The notes: a model not told the origin generated them from the letters alone. A DNA stretch of 64,000 bases from Heterocephalus glaber (GCF_000247695.1 NW_004624781.1:5554618-5618617), one strand, 5' to 3'; positions 11,551 through 26,147 are shown, counted from the first letter of the stretch. A program made the numbers and translations.

Positions 11551-13669
11551 CTGATGAAAACAAGGGGCGGACAAATGAGGGTGACATCAGGAACCAGGAG
11601 AGAAAAGAAATCCCCCTCCAACCCTAGCCAAATGGAGCCACACAGCAGGATAAACTAAACCAGTCACCACGGAACTTAATAGAATAGATGTTTCTGCCAC
11701 TGTTTCTACATTGTTCAGCTGAGGGATGGAGTCTGATTCTACTCAGAAGATTCGAGGTTAATTGGAAAGTTACGGAAATAAAAATACCCAGCCAGGACAG
11801 TCTAACAGAGATGACTAGTCCCGAAAAGCTCATGTTGACTTAGATTTTTCTGCCTGTGGTTTGCCATTTTACAGGTAGTGCAATGTTTTCTACTGAGGAA
11901 ATGAGACAGGATAGAAGCTTCAGAGGTTGAGAAAAATGGAGAAGAAAGGGGTAAGGAGTGACTGAATATGAGATGGCAGGAGTGAGAAATATGAGAAAAA
12001 GCTAGTTTGTCTTGATTTTGGAAAAAGCAGTGTTGGTCTTTCTGGGATTGTCAATATGAGACTTAAAGGAAACCTATAGTTGGCCTGTAAGGCATAGCTG
12101 TACCACCATTTAACTTTAAGGTTCTGGAATATCAGTTTACCACACGACAATGTCATCAGACCCTCAACTGGCAATGGATGATAACACATTATCTTACAGG
12201 TATCACAGGATTATTAGAGTACTATAATGCAATGAAAATATTTTGAAAAATAGACATGTTAGTTATAAAAATAGACATGTCAGATAACTGAGTAATGTCT
12301 ATTAATTCCTTTCACAGGTATTTACTGAGCCTCTACTGTGTGTTAAACTGGCCAATAACAAACATAGGTTGTCTGCTACTTCTTCCTTCTCCTAAGACAG
12401 ATCAACTTTAAATTTCCACCCTCATACTCAATCCACAAGCACTCCTAGAATCATCCTCAGTTCAATATTCAAAATTTATCACTGTGCTAGTCACTGGAGG
12501 GTCAAAATGAACAGGCTTGAGTCCTGCCGCAAAGAAGGTGAAGACAGATACACATTCAATTAATTATAATACAATGTAATATGTAGTGTAATAGTGGGAT
12601 GGGACAAAGTATTATTGATGCAGAAAGAAAGGACAGGCTGGGTTTGCCCAGTGAAGTCAGGGCTGTATTCCAGAGGTGACAGTTGAGTTTTAAACAAGCA
12701 ACAAAACCGTGACTGGGTCTCATTTATCAAGTACCTACAGTGTACTTCACAAACATCTTGGATCTTTTTAACAACGTAAAATCATAGCCCTATGTATGAT
12801 ACAGATAAAGAAACAGGTAAGGGAGGTATCCAAGTCCGCACAGGAAGTGGTGGCCCTGGGTTTTGATTCCAGTTCTGGTTGGCTCCAAGTTCACCCTCCT
12901 TATATCCCATGTTGGAGGAGAGGCACTGATCCCGTACCAATTCTCCAGTCAAATTAAAAGCTAAAGTTGAAGAGGATCAGAACATGTCGTTTCATATAAT
13001 CCATGCCATAGAAATGTCTTGTGGAGAAAACATGAAGTATTGCATTTCCGAAGTATGCTGTAATTAGCAGTAATGCATTTTCACTGTAGGAAGTTGGAAA
13101 CTAACACATTTTCATGAAGACTTGATTAAATATTTTTTCCTCTTAGAAGGCCCAGTGCCCCACTCGCCAACTCTGTACGTTAAAATACATAATACATCCG
13201 CCCTAGAGTGGACTCCTCTCAAACAAATCTAGCATTGAGTGACTTGAATAAGCATTGAATGTAAATGGCATCATTATAAGGATATTAAGGGGTCAAGCTG
13301 TCAAGGCCCCTTGCTAAACTGAAGCTAATTTCAGGAGTCATATTCACACAGTAATGCCCTTTTATAATAGCAAATAAATCACATTTGCAACAATTGTTAA
13401 AAACTAACTGCCAAATATCTGTTGCAGTTGTAAATATAACTATTTGTAAACTTAAATATTTCCCGCTGTATGGCACCAAATGCAAATCAGGGGACAGCCA
13501 CTGTTCTTTCACAGGAGAAAGTGAGCTTGCTGTTGTTGCATGCAAGGCATTTCCCCCTAGAGTTTCAATTTTGATGTCTTAGTGTTCTTGATCAAAGAGA
13601 AACTTACATAACAAGCATTATTAATGTGTATGTTGGTAATATTAATGCTTTGGAGATAAGCTTTTATAG

Positions 13670-13830
13670 GAAGGCAGCACAGTATAGGACTAAGAACCAA
13701 GGACTCAGCCTGTATCTGTTTACAGCCTCACAGCAGTGTAAACTTAAACAAGTTCCTGAGGCTCTCTCCGTCTCTGTATTCTCAGGTGTCAGAAGAGCAA
13801 ATGATTATACCTACTACGTGGCTTTTTAAA
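13670..13830 (+). repeat. MIR SINE
   Basis: GGAAGGCAGCACAGTATAGG with a following core (CTTAAACAAGTTCCTGAGGC, TCTCCGTCTCTGTATTCTCA) has MIR character; eroded. Confidence 0.5.
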
Positions 13831-14492
13831 AAAATGCACATAAATTGTCTTGTAAGTTATAACATTCAATACAAATGTTGTTTATGATTATTAAAAATTT
13901 CCTTTTCTTAAGAAGTGATGTACATCTTTTAGTTGTCTACATAGCTATTAGATCACCTTGTTACATAAATGGTGTGGCAAGCTCTAATTACTGGGTTCAC
14001 CCTCACAACTCTAGAAGAAGGTTGGGTTTGGGCAAGGTTACTATTACCCTAGCTTCATTTTACTGATGAGGATACTGAGATCAAAAAGCAGCTTCATGAT
14101 TCAACTGAGATCACAGAGCTTGAGATTTTCTAGAGGTGAAGTACTTTTGCCTGCCCAGGCTGCCCTAACTCCTTGGTTCACAAAGAAAAGGGCAGAACAA
14201 ATTTCCTTAAGCCTTTTCCTCAACAGCAGGCTTGCCTGATTTGCTGGGATAATTGTTCTTTTCTCCATCTGGTTTTTCCATTGAAGACACCGCCCAAGGC
14301 ATGCTTGTTTTGTGTACAGGGGTTCTGATATCCCCCTCTAGACTGTCAGCCACTTAGGGGAAGTTTCGGAGCCTTTGTCTTTGTCTTTGTCTTCCTGCAG
14401 CTCCCAGTGTTTGGGGTAGGGCTGGTGAGGCAGCACCCATTCACAATTCCAGGGCTGCACTGTGAACTCCTCATAGCTTTGAGGAACAGGTT

Positions 14493-14496
<4 letters not shown>

Positions 14497-14531
<35 letters not shown>
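14497..14531 (+). repeat. (TG)n microsatellite
   Basis: Seventeen or so uninterrupted TG units. They create artificial TH-repeat or CV-repeat open frames on both strands. Confidence 0.95.
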
Positions 14532-14532
<1 letters not shown>

Positions 14533-17477
14533 GAGGCTCAGATTCAAATGAAGCAAATACTCACTGACCACCTCCTCTGTGCCAGCTCCACCCTTTCATT
14601 CACCTCTCATTTAATCTTATTTCTGATTTTGGACTTTGATGTTGATTTTATTTTATTTTTTGATGTTAATTTTAGAAATTCATCTCTCTGCACTGGATTT
14701 GTCCATCACAATTTAGATAAGTGATGACTGTGACCTCAAAGGCACCATGAGCAGGGACCAGGGCAAGTGGATGGATTTTAAAATGTGTAGGTAGTGGCTT
14801 TGGCATGATTTGCTTATAATTACTTATAATGACTAGCTTGACGGGTTAATTGATTAGATGTAAGGGTTAGGGAAAAACGTTACTGAAGGTTAGAGCTGGA
14901 AAGACCCTTAAAAGAAACACCTAATACAATCAGTTCATTTTATAAATGGAGCAACTCTGGCATGGAAAGTGAAGTGGCTTGTCCTAAGTCACAGAGCTAG
15001 TTATCAAAGGTGCATGCCAAAAACCTTAAGGTGCCTTGGCTCTCAGCCAGAAAACACTTGTTGATTATTGTTTGACTGATGATATTACAAAGTCATTTTG
15101 TTAAAAAATGGCTAAAGTGCTAAAGAGTCTTACATTAAGGCCTTAAGGGCCCAAGGAACACAAAATATTCATCTCACCATTATATGTAATACTGAAAAAC
15201 TGCAGCAGTCCAACATTTGGGCATTGGTTAAGAAGATTATGACACGCCGGAGTTATGGGATAGTCTGTGATATTATCATGAGAGATGATGTGGTTGTGAA
15301 TAACTTGATTTAGGAAGCACAAAACAACAGGAGGATAAAAAGTTATATAAAGCAACATGAATTTAGCTTTGCAAAAACAACATACATAGAAGAGAATATA
15401 ACAAAATGTTAACCACAAATATGAGATAAGCAGAATGATAACTGCAATTACATGCAGATTTTCATGCATCTTCTAGATCTGGACTATCTAGTATGGTAGC
15501 CACGAGCCACTTGTGGCCACTGAGCACTTGAAACATGGCTGGTCCACACTGAGATGTGTTGTTGATGTAAAACATACCAGACTTCCAGTACTGAGGATGT
15601 AAAAAACAATGTAAACTATCTCATCAATAACCTTTCATACTGAGAAAAAGCTGAAATGATAATACTTTGGTTATGTTGGGTTAAATAAAAATACTATTTT
15701 CATCTACCTCCTGTTAACTTTTTAAAATGAGGCTACTAGAAAATTAAAAATCATGCACATGACTTGAATCCTATTCCTATTGGCTTGGTTCCATAGAAGC
15801 CCATTGCAACTTGAGCAGAAGGGTAGGGCCAGTGCAGGTGGACGGGGTGAGGTGCTTCCCATGTCCCAGCTCTCCTCTGCCCTGCCTGCTGGCAGCGCTC
15901 ATTACACCTCTTCCCAGACACCTGGTAGACAGGAAGGGGGTCAGGCCAGAATGGTTGTGTTCTGGGTTCTTTGAGATGACAAGGTAGTAACACTGTCTTG
16001 TGTGGGGAGGGGTAGGAGAGAGGCCCAGTATGGAGCTCCCCTTGCCTTAGGTGTTCAGGCAAGTGGAGGCTGCCTGCTCAACCCTGCTGCTCCTACCTCT
16101 TTACAGTGACAGGTGGGCTGGATGGGTAGCACAGCATGCAAATGTGGGCAGATGTGCTTAGGCTGACGGAGCCAGCCGTCACTAGTTGAACAGTACCTGA
16201 GGAGAGGGGTGAGGATTAAGAAAGACAACACAAACTCGGGAGAAAAGAAAAGGAGAGGGAGTGAGGGCCTTCTCCTTCCCACTTTATTGAGCCTTTTATA
16301 TATCCTCCTTCATTACCCACAGCCTCCCTCCCTTCCTCCCCTCATGATCTCGTGACTAATTATTTTTACAGAGAAAAGGTCAAATATATCTTTACAATTC
16401 TGGGAATGTTACTTTCTTGTGCAGCAGACATTCAAATCCTTTCTATATTTGTTGTTTTCTTTAAAAGTCAACATCCTTGTTTTTGTACCAGTTTCATATC
16501 CTGGCTCATTATGTTCTTATCTGACTCAAGAATCTCAAGGGGCTTAGGAGTCTTTCAGGGTTGTTTCAACCCTTTGCTCTCCACATTAGGCCCTACAGTC
16601 TGAAACTGTCTCTAAGTGCAAGTAAAGTTCTGTATCAAAGGATTTGGTCTTGTCTTTTGCCAACCTTTCCTTAAGGTGATCCCGGGAGGTATGGCACTAA
16701 GGGACTGATTTATAAATCAGTGATATTCAATGAAGAATCAGACTTTCAGAACGATAAGAGTTCATGGATGGTTTGCAGACTAATTTCAATATTTTCTTCT
16801 CTTTTTATAAGAAGAAGCCATGGGACTTTTATAAGGAGAAGCACTTGAGGCTCCAGACAGAGTAAGTGACTTGCTAAACCACAGAGATGGCATCCATTGG
16901 ACCTCTTGATTTCTTCTAGAGCAAGACCAAGCCATCAGTCAGACCCATGAGTTCTTATAGCAATGGCTAAGCTATGGAAGCCAGATTGTATGCCTAGCTC
17001 CTCTGGTTGTCGGATAATTCAGCCATGGGTAGCCCAAGGTTCCCTCTGTACTTCTGGTTTGACAAAGTACAATGCCAAGGGCTTACTTCCTACATACAAC
17101 TGTGGAGGGTGGGAATTCATTGGAAGGTATTGAGCAGATGGATGGTATAGTCTAATTTCTGTTTTTAAAGGGTTGCAATGAGAAGAGACCATGAGAATGA
17201 GGACAGAGACAGGGGAAGATATTGCCATACTTTGGGTGAGAGATGTTACTGGCTGGGCTACTATGGTAAAGTGGAGGGTGGGAGAAGTGGTTATATTATA
17301 GATGCATTTCAACCCAAAAGGCTTAACCGTGGGTTAGCTGTGGGATGTGAGACAAGGAGAGGCATCATCTCCAAGACTTTTGCCCTGCAGAAAGTGGAAG
17401 AATAGAGTTATCATTTCCTGAGTAGAACAGACAGCTAGAGGAATAGTTTAGAGGTAAAAATCAATGTTTCAAGTTTG

Positions 17478-17697
17478 GATCTGATTATGGTGTTACACAC
17501 CTGTAATCCCAGCACTCTGGGAAGCTCAGGAAGAAGGATTGCAAGTTCAGGCCTAGCCTGGGCCACTTAGTGACTTATGAAGACCCTGTCTCAGAATTAA
17601 AAAAAAAAAAAATTAAAAAGGATTGATGTGTAGTTCAGTGCAAAAGGCCTTAGGGTCAATCCCCATATAAAATAAAATAATAAAAAACTAAAATTCA
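17478..17697 (+). mobile_element. B1-dID SINE
   Basis: A B1 monomer (ACACACCTGTAATCCCAGCA ... AGACCCTGTCTCAGAATTA, A-rich linker) is followed by an ID-like unit (GATTGATGTGTAGTTCAGTG ... GGGTCAATCCCCATATAA) and an A-rich tail. GTTTCAAGT at 17466-17474 and 17698-17706 is a likely target-site duplication. Confidence 0.85.
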
Positions 17698-20456
17698 GTT
17701 TCAAGTGTGCTACATTTCAGATGCCTTTGTTGGACAGTGTTCTGGAGGGAGGGTTGAGACCTCAGGAACTTTTCTCCTTTTCAGCTGTATAATCAAGAGC
17801 ATGTGCTGGGCTGGGCTGTGGTGTTGAAACAGAATCTGTTGCTGGTAGGGGGGTAGCCTTTTCTCTGCTGTCACTTTCAGGCCTGGGACTCCAGATTCTC
17901 CCTCGTTGGTGAGAGCTATAGGACTGAGCCCTTCCCTGGGGACATGTGCTTCTCGCTGTGGGTAGGCCAAGATGAATTAAGTTGAGAAGGATGAAGGAAA
18001 CTGATAGAGGGAAAGAAGTGCCAGCAGCGTGAGGGAAATGGGGGTTAGAGAGGACTGTGGTTTGAGGGAGGCGAGTGTTTTCTTTGAATTGGAAAGACCC
18101 CTGGAGCAGAGTTCCAAGGCTGGGAATGCTGGCCTTGACATTTCTATCTATGTGGTCTTAAGACACTTCCTTCCATTTCTGGGCCTGTTTCCTTGTCTAC
18201 TGACAGGTCTGATGCAGCTACCTTAAGGGCTGTTATGAGGATTCAGTGATTGCAGGAAGCAGAGTGTGAGACTTACTGTAGGGCCCCATTTAAGCCCTGA
18301 TCCTTTTTCCCATCTGACTGCCAGGAGCAGTCGAGGCAGCAGAACTCACTTGTTGGCCTTTGATTATGGTATTCTTGTCTGCTTCTCAGAGGTGAGGAGC
18401 AGAGAAGACTCCAGAATCCCAGCTATCATAAAGGGAACACGCTCTCCCAGGCAGTTACTAAAAGACATCTCTTTTTCCCACTTGGATCACTGAAACGCCA
18501 GACAACATTGAGTTCTCCATTGTGGTAAACACACCTGATACTTAATTTTAAAGAAATGGATATGCTGCATTGTAAGAATTTTCAATTAGTGAAATATTAA
18601 TATGACTATGATAGTAAGAATTGTTTGCATTACATTAAAAAAAAAAAAACAGTAAGCAGAAGAGACACCAGCCTCTTGGCCTGTTGCCACCTAGTGGCAA
18701 CTGCTGGGATAGCCAGCCTTGTAGAGGGAAAGACACCATTGTGCGGGCCAGTTCCTCAGTTAACAGTAGACACTCCTGGTATTCATCTTGGAAACCTTCC
18801 CCTCTGTTTCTATTAGTACTCTTTATCCTTTTGGGTATGACTTACATCATAGTTATTCCACGTCACCATCTCTGAGTAATGAGGACATCCAATCTCTGTA
18901 CCAAGATGCCCTGGACACTGCAATCCGCAGGGTCAAAGGCAGCAAACAAACAAATAACAACCACCACCAACAACAAAAACAGGGCCCTGCCATTTAGCAC
19001 GCAGGACCAGGTAGTATAACATGCCTAAGGCACAATTTTCAAAGGCCTTCAAAATGTTTTGATTAGAAAAAAGTAACTGGCTTCCAAATATGTAAACTGC
19101 AAAATAACAATAAATATTTTTAAAAATCCTCAAAATGAAATGTATCAGTTAAGTGCAATACAACTCTTATGCAGTTATGTCTAAATCATGTTCCAACAGG
19201 GTGATGTGGATGTGGGGTGGGTGAAGTCTCTAAAATTGAAAATACCCAGGGAGGTTTTAAACAGCCCTCTCCTGGAAGACTTTACAAGATCTTCAGCATC
19301 CTGCCCTCCTCATTTTATGGACAAGGACTCTGAGAGGTAAGCTGATTTGCTACAGGTCCTATAATTAGGGGAATAACTAGGATTAAAGACCAAATTCCTG
19401 ATCCTGGTCTAGCTCTTTCTATGACACCTAATTACCAGCATTAAAAAAACCTTTTTTTTTGGTATGATGCCAGATGCTTCTCTGTTACTTTGGAAATTCT
19501 TTCAGGAGGTGTCAAAACTATATTAAAAATTAATTTGGGTATCCAAAATGAAAAATCGTGTAATTTAAACCTACATCAGCAGTAGCCACACTTGTATTTT
19601 TCACTGTTATTGAAAACAAAACAAAAAACCTGCAAATCTTCTTTTAGTATATATTCTGCCAAAGCGAGCACTTCCACAAATCTTTTACTACACTCTTGCC
19701 TTCTCAGTTTCTTTTTCCAAGTTTTTTCTGCTACTTCTATAAATTTGTGATCATCCCTCTGCCATTATTATGACTGATGTCCTATCTGATATTATTTATA
19801 TTCTTAGGGTATGGAGTTATATACTTACTTCTTTTTGTTCTTTAAGCATTCCCTTGTTTTTCTATTATGAATTTTTTGGAAGGCCACTTTCTTATTTTGA
19901 AATTAAACTCTAAACTCTAATAAGCATGAAAACCCAATGTTTAGAACACCATTAGGTTTCTAGCACTAGTAATAGTGTATGCTTCTTCCACGGCAATTCA
20001 TACAGTAATCCTATACTGTGTATGCTTCTTCTCCTTTAATTTTCATGCTGTAAACGTCAGGGCTGGTGAATGATCTGCTTTATTGAGAAGTGCTCCTTTA
20101 GTGCTACTACAAATGATCTCTAAAAGGCTTTGGTGATTTTCAAGACAGAAGGGCTCTTGTTCTGTAGCTCCCAGCAGGGAGGATTCCTGTGCACAGTCCT
20201 TGTGAGATGTGGAGGACTCTTTTTGCAAAGCCAAGTCCTCTCATGGTGAGGGTGAGCACGCAGCACTAGCCCCATAAGTGCACTGACTCACTAGCAGAGT
20301 TTTCTTTTCCAGTTTCCTTGAGAGCTCCAGTAAACCAGAATCTTTTATAGAGAACAAGCTTGGCTGCAGAATATGTAGGTCAGAAGCAAGTATTATAAGG
20401 CTATGGCATTCGAGCTAGTCTAGTCCAGCCTCTTTAGATCCTGGGAACAAGGCTTT

Positions 20457-21045
20457 GCATGTTCATGCTAAAACTTGTACGCGAATGTTCACTGCAACAT
20501 CATTCGTTACAGTCGAAAAGTGGAAGCACCCTAAATATCCATCAATAAATGCATAAACAAAACGTGATACAGCCATACAATGGAATATTATTCAGCCATA
20601 AAAGCAATGACTGACACAACTGATATATGTTACAGCATGACTGAACCTTGAAAACATTGTAGATGGAAGAAAAGTCACAAAAGATCACCTATTGTTTGAT
20701 CCCAGTTATATGAAATGTTCAAAACAGAGAAATCCACCGAGACAGAAAATGGTTTCCAGTGGCGGAGGGGACGGAGGTATGGTGAGTGACTTCTAATGGG
20801 TACCGAATTTGTTTTTGGAGTGAGAGAAATGTAAAAGTAGATAATTATGATGGTTGCACAAGTCTGTGAATATACTAAAAACTACTCAAGTGTGGACTTT
20901 CAAAAGGTGAATTATAGCCGGGGATTTAGCTCAGTGGTTCCACCGCCTGCCCCAAAAGTGCAAGGTCCCAAGTTTGATCCCTGGTACTAAAAAAAAAAAA
21001 AGGTGAATTATACAGCATATAGTATCTCAGTAAAGCTAATACACA
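20457..21045 (+). mobile_element. L1 3' end, interrupted by a SINE
   Basis: Long match to the mammalian L1M 3' end: AAAACTTGTACGCGAATGTT, ACAATGGAATATTATTCAGC, CTTGAAAACATTGTAGATGG, TTGCACAAGTCTGTGAATAT and AGTATCTCAGTAAAGCTAAT. It is split by an ID-like SINE at 20917-21000 and followed by a (CA)n tail. Confidence 0.85.
20917..21000 (+). mobile_element. tRNA-derived ID-like SINE
   Basis: GCCGGGGATTTAGCTCAGTG (A-box-like) through GTTTGATCCCTGGTACTA (B-box-like) and a poly(A) tail. AAAGGTGAATTATA occurs on both sides (20903-20916 and about 20999-21012), a clean target-site duplication inside the L1. Confidence 0.92.

Positions 21046-21046
<1 letters not shown>

Positions 21047-21076
<30 letters not shown>
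21047..21076 (+). repeat. (CA)n microsatellite
   Basis: Fifteen CA units at the tail of the L1 fragment. Confidence 0.95.
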
Positions 21077-21081
<5 letters not shown>

Positions 21082-24000
21082 GGATGGATATGTACACAAT
21101 TTTTATGGCCCATTATTTGAATCTAGTTGAGTGTGTACGAGATAACTGACTGTAGAACCCTGTGATAAACCACCTCTGAAACTGCCTTCTGAATTTATTC
21201 TATGTCATCATTCAAAACCTTAAAAAGCTTGCCATGTATTGCTAACAAATATCTGTCACGTGCACTAAAGCAAACTAGTGCCCAGTATCAGAGTCAATAC
21301 ATGGGGCTTAATAAGTAGTCACGAGTTGGAAGGGATAATACATTAGCATAATGTAATATTCATAATCTCAAAAAGACTCAGTGAGCTCTAAGGACACAAT
21401 GTTACTTTCCTAGAAAGCAATCCACTTTTCCCTACTTCCCACTGTGGGCTCCCATTATGTGTCAGCTCCTGGATGGAGCAGGGTTGGGCATGGTGAAATC
21501 CAGACAGAGGCAGGGGTGGCCAGGCTGGTGGGCATGTGATAAAGGAAAGCTAGGCTCTTGCATCTCCCCTCTGCCCTCTTTTTTGTTCATCCCACAGCCC
21601 CCAGCCCCTCAGCCTGTGTTCTGTGGCATGGACCCTCCCCAACGCTGCCTGCCTTCTATAGGGGCCCTGCCTCAGCCCCACCAAGTTAATCCAATAATCT
21701 AATCAGTCATCACTGATTTGGTGACGGTAGAGGACAGGTCCCAGGTGATGTATATTTATCATCATAGGCTTTTTCGGATTCAGTTATCTGGGGGTGAATC
21801 CCAATTGCACAGTGTTGCGCTTGTTGCCTGTAGACTCTGGTGTTTGATTCCACACCCTGTCAAGTCAGTGTGTCATCTTTTTGACAACAGTGATGTTCTG
21901 AAAGCTGCAGACTGTGGGAGAGAGACTTGGAAAAGGAAAGAGGAGGGGAAAGGAGCATGTACTCAGGGCCTGTTAAGTGCAAGGCACTGCGGTCAGTATC
22001 TCCTCACACTATCCTCATGACAGCCTTGTGAGGTGGGCCTTAATATCCTCATCTGATGGAAGTGAAAATGGAGGCTCAAACAATCTAAGAAATGTTCTCT
22101 AGCTGCCAGCTAAGTGGCAGGACTAGGATAAAAATCCAGGTTTGCTAACCCCACCCGAAAGTCCAGGTTTTCCTTCCATGCTGTATCCCGGTGAAGCTGC
22201 TCCTGGTCACCGTGAGAGAGAGCACACCATGGTTCTGGCAGCAACATTGGGAATGTGCACCAAGTACTAACAGTTCTGGAGCTGATTTACTGTGGGACTT
22301 TGGGCAGGCCACTTAACACTTCTCTCCTCACCTTCCCCATTATTTGTCTATAAAGTATGTTGGAAGCCTATCCTATGAGAGCCATAGGAGGACAAAGAAA
22401 TGCTGCCCTTTGGTATAGGCAAAAAGCCAAGGTTCCTACATGTGATCTATAAAAGTCCCATGGCTCTTTCCAGAAATGTATGGGTAGAGCATGAGGGCCC
22501 TGGGGAAAATTCCATTTGAGTAGCCATTGACTGAAAATCACCTTGGTCAGTCCTGGCTTTTTGCTTGGCTCACACAGGGCTGTGCTCTAGCCTTTGGCTG
22601 CTGAGCTTACCCTAAGGGACTGCCTTTCACTGACGCCCCCCCCCCCACCCCAGCTGTTCCTAGGTTCCATTCTAATGAAAGAGAAAAACAGCATCAAGGA
22701 AGGTATTTTCTCTCCCTTCTTCTTCCCTACCCCCCCTTCTCTTCCTATTCTTCTTCTAAACTTCAATGCATTGTTTCTTAATATATAGCTTCCTCTCAGG
22801 AGAATCTTAACTCGTGGGAGAAACATGAAAATTCTTAATTTCAGTTCTGCTTGTGTGTGCTAGGCATTTTATACAGTCTTTGAGACAATTTGTGAAATTA
22901 TTTACCTCATATTTCTTTCATCATGAGTAAATTTTTTAAAAATCAAAAATTAGTACATTTATTTTCCTTCCAGAATCTGGTATGGCATATTCTTTTGTAC
23001 ATCATATATCTTTAATGTGAATAGAAGTTTTATAGTGTTATTTCTTTGAAAAATGTTCTTATCTTGAGACCTTTAGATAATAACCTCTTGTCCTGCACAT
23101 TTCTATTTGCAGAGGGTCGAGAATTTTGTTGTTGCCACAAGGGATTCAAAATATGCTCTCTCCAGCCCGGGAAGAGCTGCAGAGGACTCAGCTCCCTCCT
23201 TGGCAGTCACTGCCAGGGTCAGGAACACTCACTGTTCTCCTCCTATTCTCTGCCTATATTCTCCTGATGGGGGAGGGAGTGAATTTTGTTGGTTTATTTG
23301 GATTTTTATTTAGTATTGGCACCTAATTCTGTCTAATCAAACTTCAGTGGGTCAGTTTAATATCATTTACATATTCAGGTATTAGTGGAGAAATCTATAG
23401 AGATTAAAAAACAGATGTAAATAAGGTTAGTACTCTATGATGGGCTAGGAACATGGCAAGATAGGGCAAGACTGGCTCTCTCGCGAAGTGAAGTAAAGTT
23501 TGGAACAACAGGCAACACAATGAATCTTATGTTTAAGAAAGTGAAGTAAATGGAGGAATATGCATATTGTTGAAACAGTTCTATTTATGCAAAAGATTCA
23601 TGTAACTTTATAAAGGTTTTCAGAGATTTTAAGTGCTGTGTTAGACTGTACTGGTAACAGATGTTCAATGACATGTTTAAGTTTTTGTTTTACTGAAAAA
23701 GCAATGGATTATCTGATATTTTCTTATAAAAATCGTATCAATGCCACCACACTTAAAGTGTAGCTCAAGTTCATTATTTCAAAAAAAAAATTTAAAATAA
23801 CAGAAGGGCTCCTAAAAATAAATATTACCATAGGGGAGCTAGAAGATTTTGTTAAAGCATCCCCTTCAGAATTACAGTCTTTTGTGTCACTTCTTGTTCT
23901 TTTTCTACAAAGACAGATGGTGTCAGTAATTGCCTATATATTTAATTAAGTTAAAAAGCTACATAGTAAGGTTTTGGTGAAAAGGAAATTTTGTGCTATG

Positions 24001-24794
24001 AGCAAAGAGAGCAAAGGAGGCAGAAACCGGCTGTGTAAGACACCATTCCTCACCAAATACACATTTTTGATATCCATATATGTTGGAATGTGAGATTGCA
24101 TTACATTAATTATTGGAACAGAGGCATGTATCCTGGAAGATAAAGCCCATAATGGAAATCTGGATAGTGGCTCTTTTCCACTTTTGACTAGCTAGATGAA
24201 AAGGATTCTACCTGTTGTCCACGTCACCTTCTCCTTGATCCAGTACTTCAGTGGTTCTTCTAAACTTCTCTGACATTAGATGGGACTTCTCACCTAGCAG
24301 GCTAATCATTGTAAAATTATTATGGGGGGAAAAGCAGCAGCTACTTGTAGAAAGTGGTTTGGAAAACTGACTTAACCATTCTAGTAGTGTCTGTTTCCAA
24401 TGTTCCCATCCCGTGAATCCACCTTCTGGCTTAATGGCAATATGGTGCTCCCAGCTGTGGTGTTTTATATGGGCTGCACATTTAAACTCTTAAAGCTTAA
24501 AAATGACTACCACAACACTGATTTTACTCCATTTCGCTTAGTCATTAACATTTAATGATTACCTTATGTGCTGAGCACAAGGATGGAATATATTAAAAAA
24601 AATAGAAGATGTGTTTTCTGGCTTTAAGCTGTTCAACTCAATTCAACAAGCAGATTGAGGAAATACAAGAGAACATACATTTTCCCTGGTGATGGTGGTG
24701 GAGAAGGAGGAACATTTTCAAAGAAGTCACTGTCAGTCCAGTGCAGTGCACAGCGTTTGCTGTAAGAGATCACAAGCCTGGCACCTAGACGCGT

Positions 24795-24970
24795 CATGCT
24801 GGGAACCCTGGATTGGCCCACTCGATAGCTGTGTGACCTTGAACATGTCACTGCAGCCTCAGTTTCTTCATTTGTAAGTTAGGGATAATAATACCCACTG
24901 CTGAGGGTGTAAGGATTAGGGTTATTGCACGTGAAATACATAACAATGCCTGGCAGGTGACAACATTTCA
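24795..24970 (+). repeat. MIR SINE
   Basis: Contains AGCTGTGTGACCTTGAACAT, CCTCAGTTTCTTCATTTGTA and ACAATGCCTGGCAGGTGACA, the MIR core and 3' end. Confidence 0.7.
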
Positions 24971-25431
24971 ACAAATAGTTGATATCATTAATAATTATTC
25001 TGACCATCTGAGAGGCCAGAGGATGAAGTGGCAGTGAAGGAGGATTAATTAATATAGATTTCTATGTGGAGTTGGATTTTGAAACATATTTTGAAGGGTG
25101 AGAGGTTGAAAAAATAAAAGACGCAAGTGGTAGGGATGAAGGTACTATGTGGGAGGTGGGATGAAAATGTGTTTACTGAACATAGAGCCACCCAGCTGAT
25201 CCATTCTGGAAAGTCTGGTGCATATGATCAGTGAGAAGGAACAATTAGTGCCATAGGGGTGGTGGGGGTGGGGGTGGGCAGTTCCAGCTGGTCATAAGAA
25301 ATAAGGAAGGACAAGAGCAAGTTACCTTGTACACTGTCACTCTAACATTATGGTACAGGAAAAGACAATAAATTAAAACGAGTGTTAAGGACAATTTCAC
25401 AGAGCTCATACAAGTCAATAGCAACAGCCTG

Positions 25432-25735
25432 TTATAGTTTAGATCTAAAGCATCCCCCAAAAGGCTCATGCATTCAGAGGCGGGGCTTTTAGGAGATGAT
25501 TGGATCCTGGGGGCGCTGTGCTCATCAGCGGATTAATCCATTGATGAGTTCAAGGCTGAATGTACCATCAGGAGGTGGGGCCTGGGTGGAGGTGAGTCAC
25601 TGCGGTATATCCTCACAGGATATGCTTGTGCCTGGCTCCTTCCTTTTCCCTGTTTCCTGGCTGCCATGGGTTGGGCAGCTGTCCTCTGCCATGCCCTTCC
25701 ACCATGCCATTTCTGCTTTGGAGATGAGTGAGATA
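25432..25735 (+). mobile_element. MaLR-type LTR, 5' part
   Basis: Starts TGTTATAGTTTAGATCTAAA and includes GGCGGGGCTTTTAGGAGATG, AGGAGGTGGGGCCTGGGTGG and TGTTTCCTGGCTGCCATGGG. It is similar to the copies at 28561 (reversed) and 62122. The 3' end is replaced by L1 sequence. Confidence 0.7.
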
Positions 25736-25857
25736 AATGTTGGTGAGGATGTGGCCTCTGTGAATTGTTTATTGGGTATAAATTAGTGTAGCTATCATGG
25801 AAAAGACTATGGAACTTCCTCAAAAAATTAAAGATGTAACTATTATAAGATCCAGCA

Positions 25858-25860
<3 letters not shown>

Positions 25861-25893
<33 letters not shown>
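25861..25893 (+). repeat. (AC)n microsatellite
   Basis: Sixteen AC units inside the L1 fragment. Confidence 0.95.
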
Positions 25894-25898
<5 letters not shown>

Positions 25899-26147
25899 TG
25901 GAATATTATTCATCCTTTAAAAAGAGGGAAATCCTTCTACTTGTGACATGTGTGAACCTGGAGGACATTATGCTAAATGAAATAAGACAAATGCAGAAAG
26001 ACAAGTACCACACAGTCTCACCTATGCTGCTGTTCATTATTGAAATGGATTGTTGATTTACAGTTCAGGGGTATAAAATTAGTTGATAATTAGAGTATTT
26101 GATGTTGTGAGCCTGAAATTCAATCACCTATTAAGAAATAAAGCAGA

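Noticed and set aside
14338..14724. Overlapping open frames with TH and CV repeats
   Set aside because: They only translate the (TG)n microsatellite.
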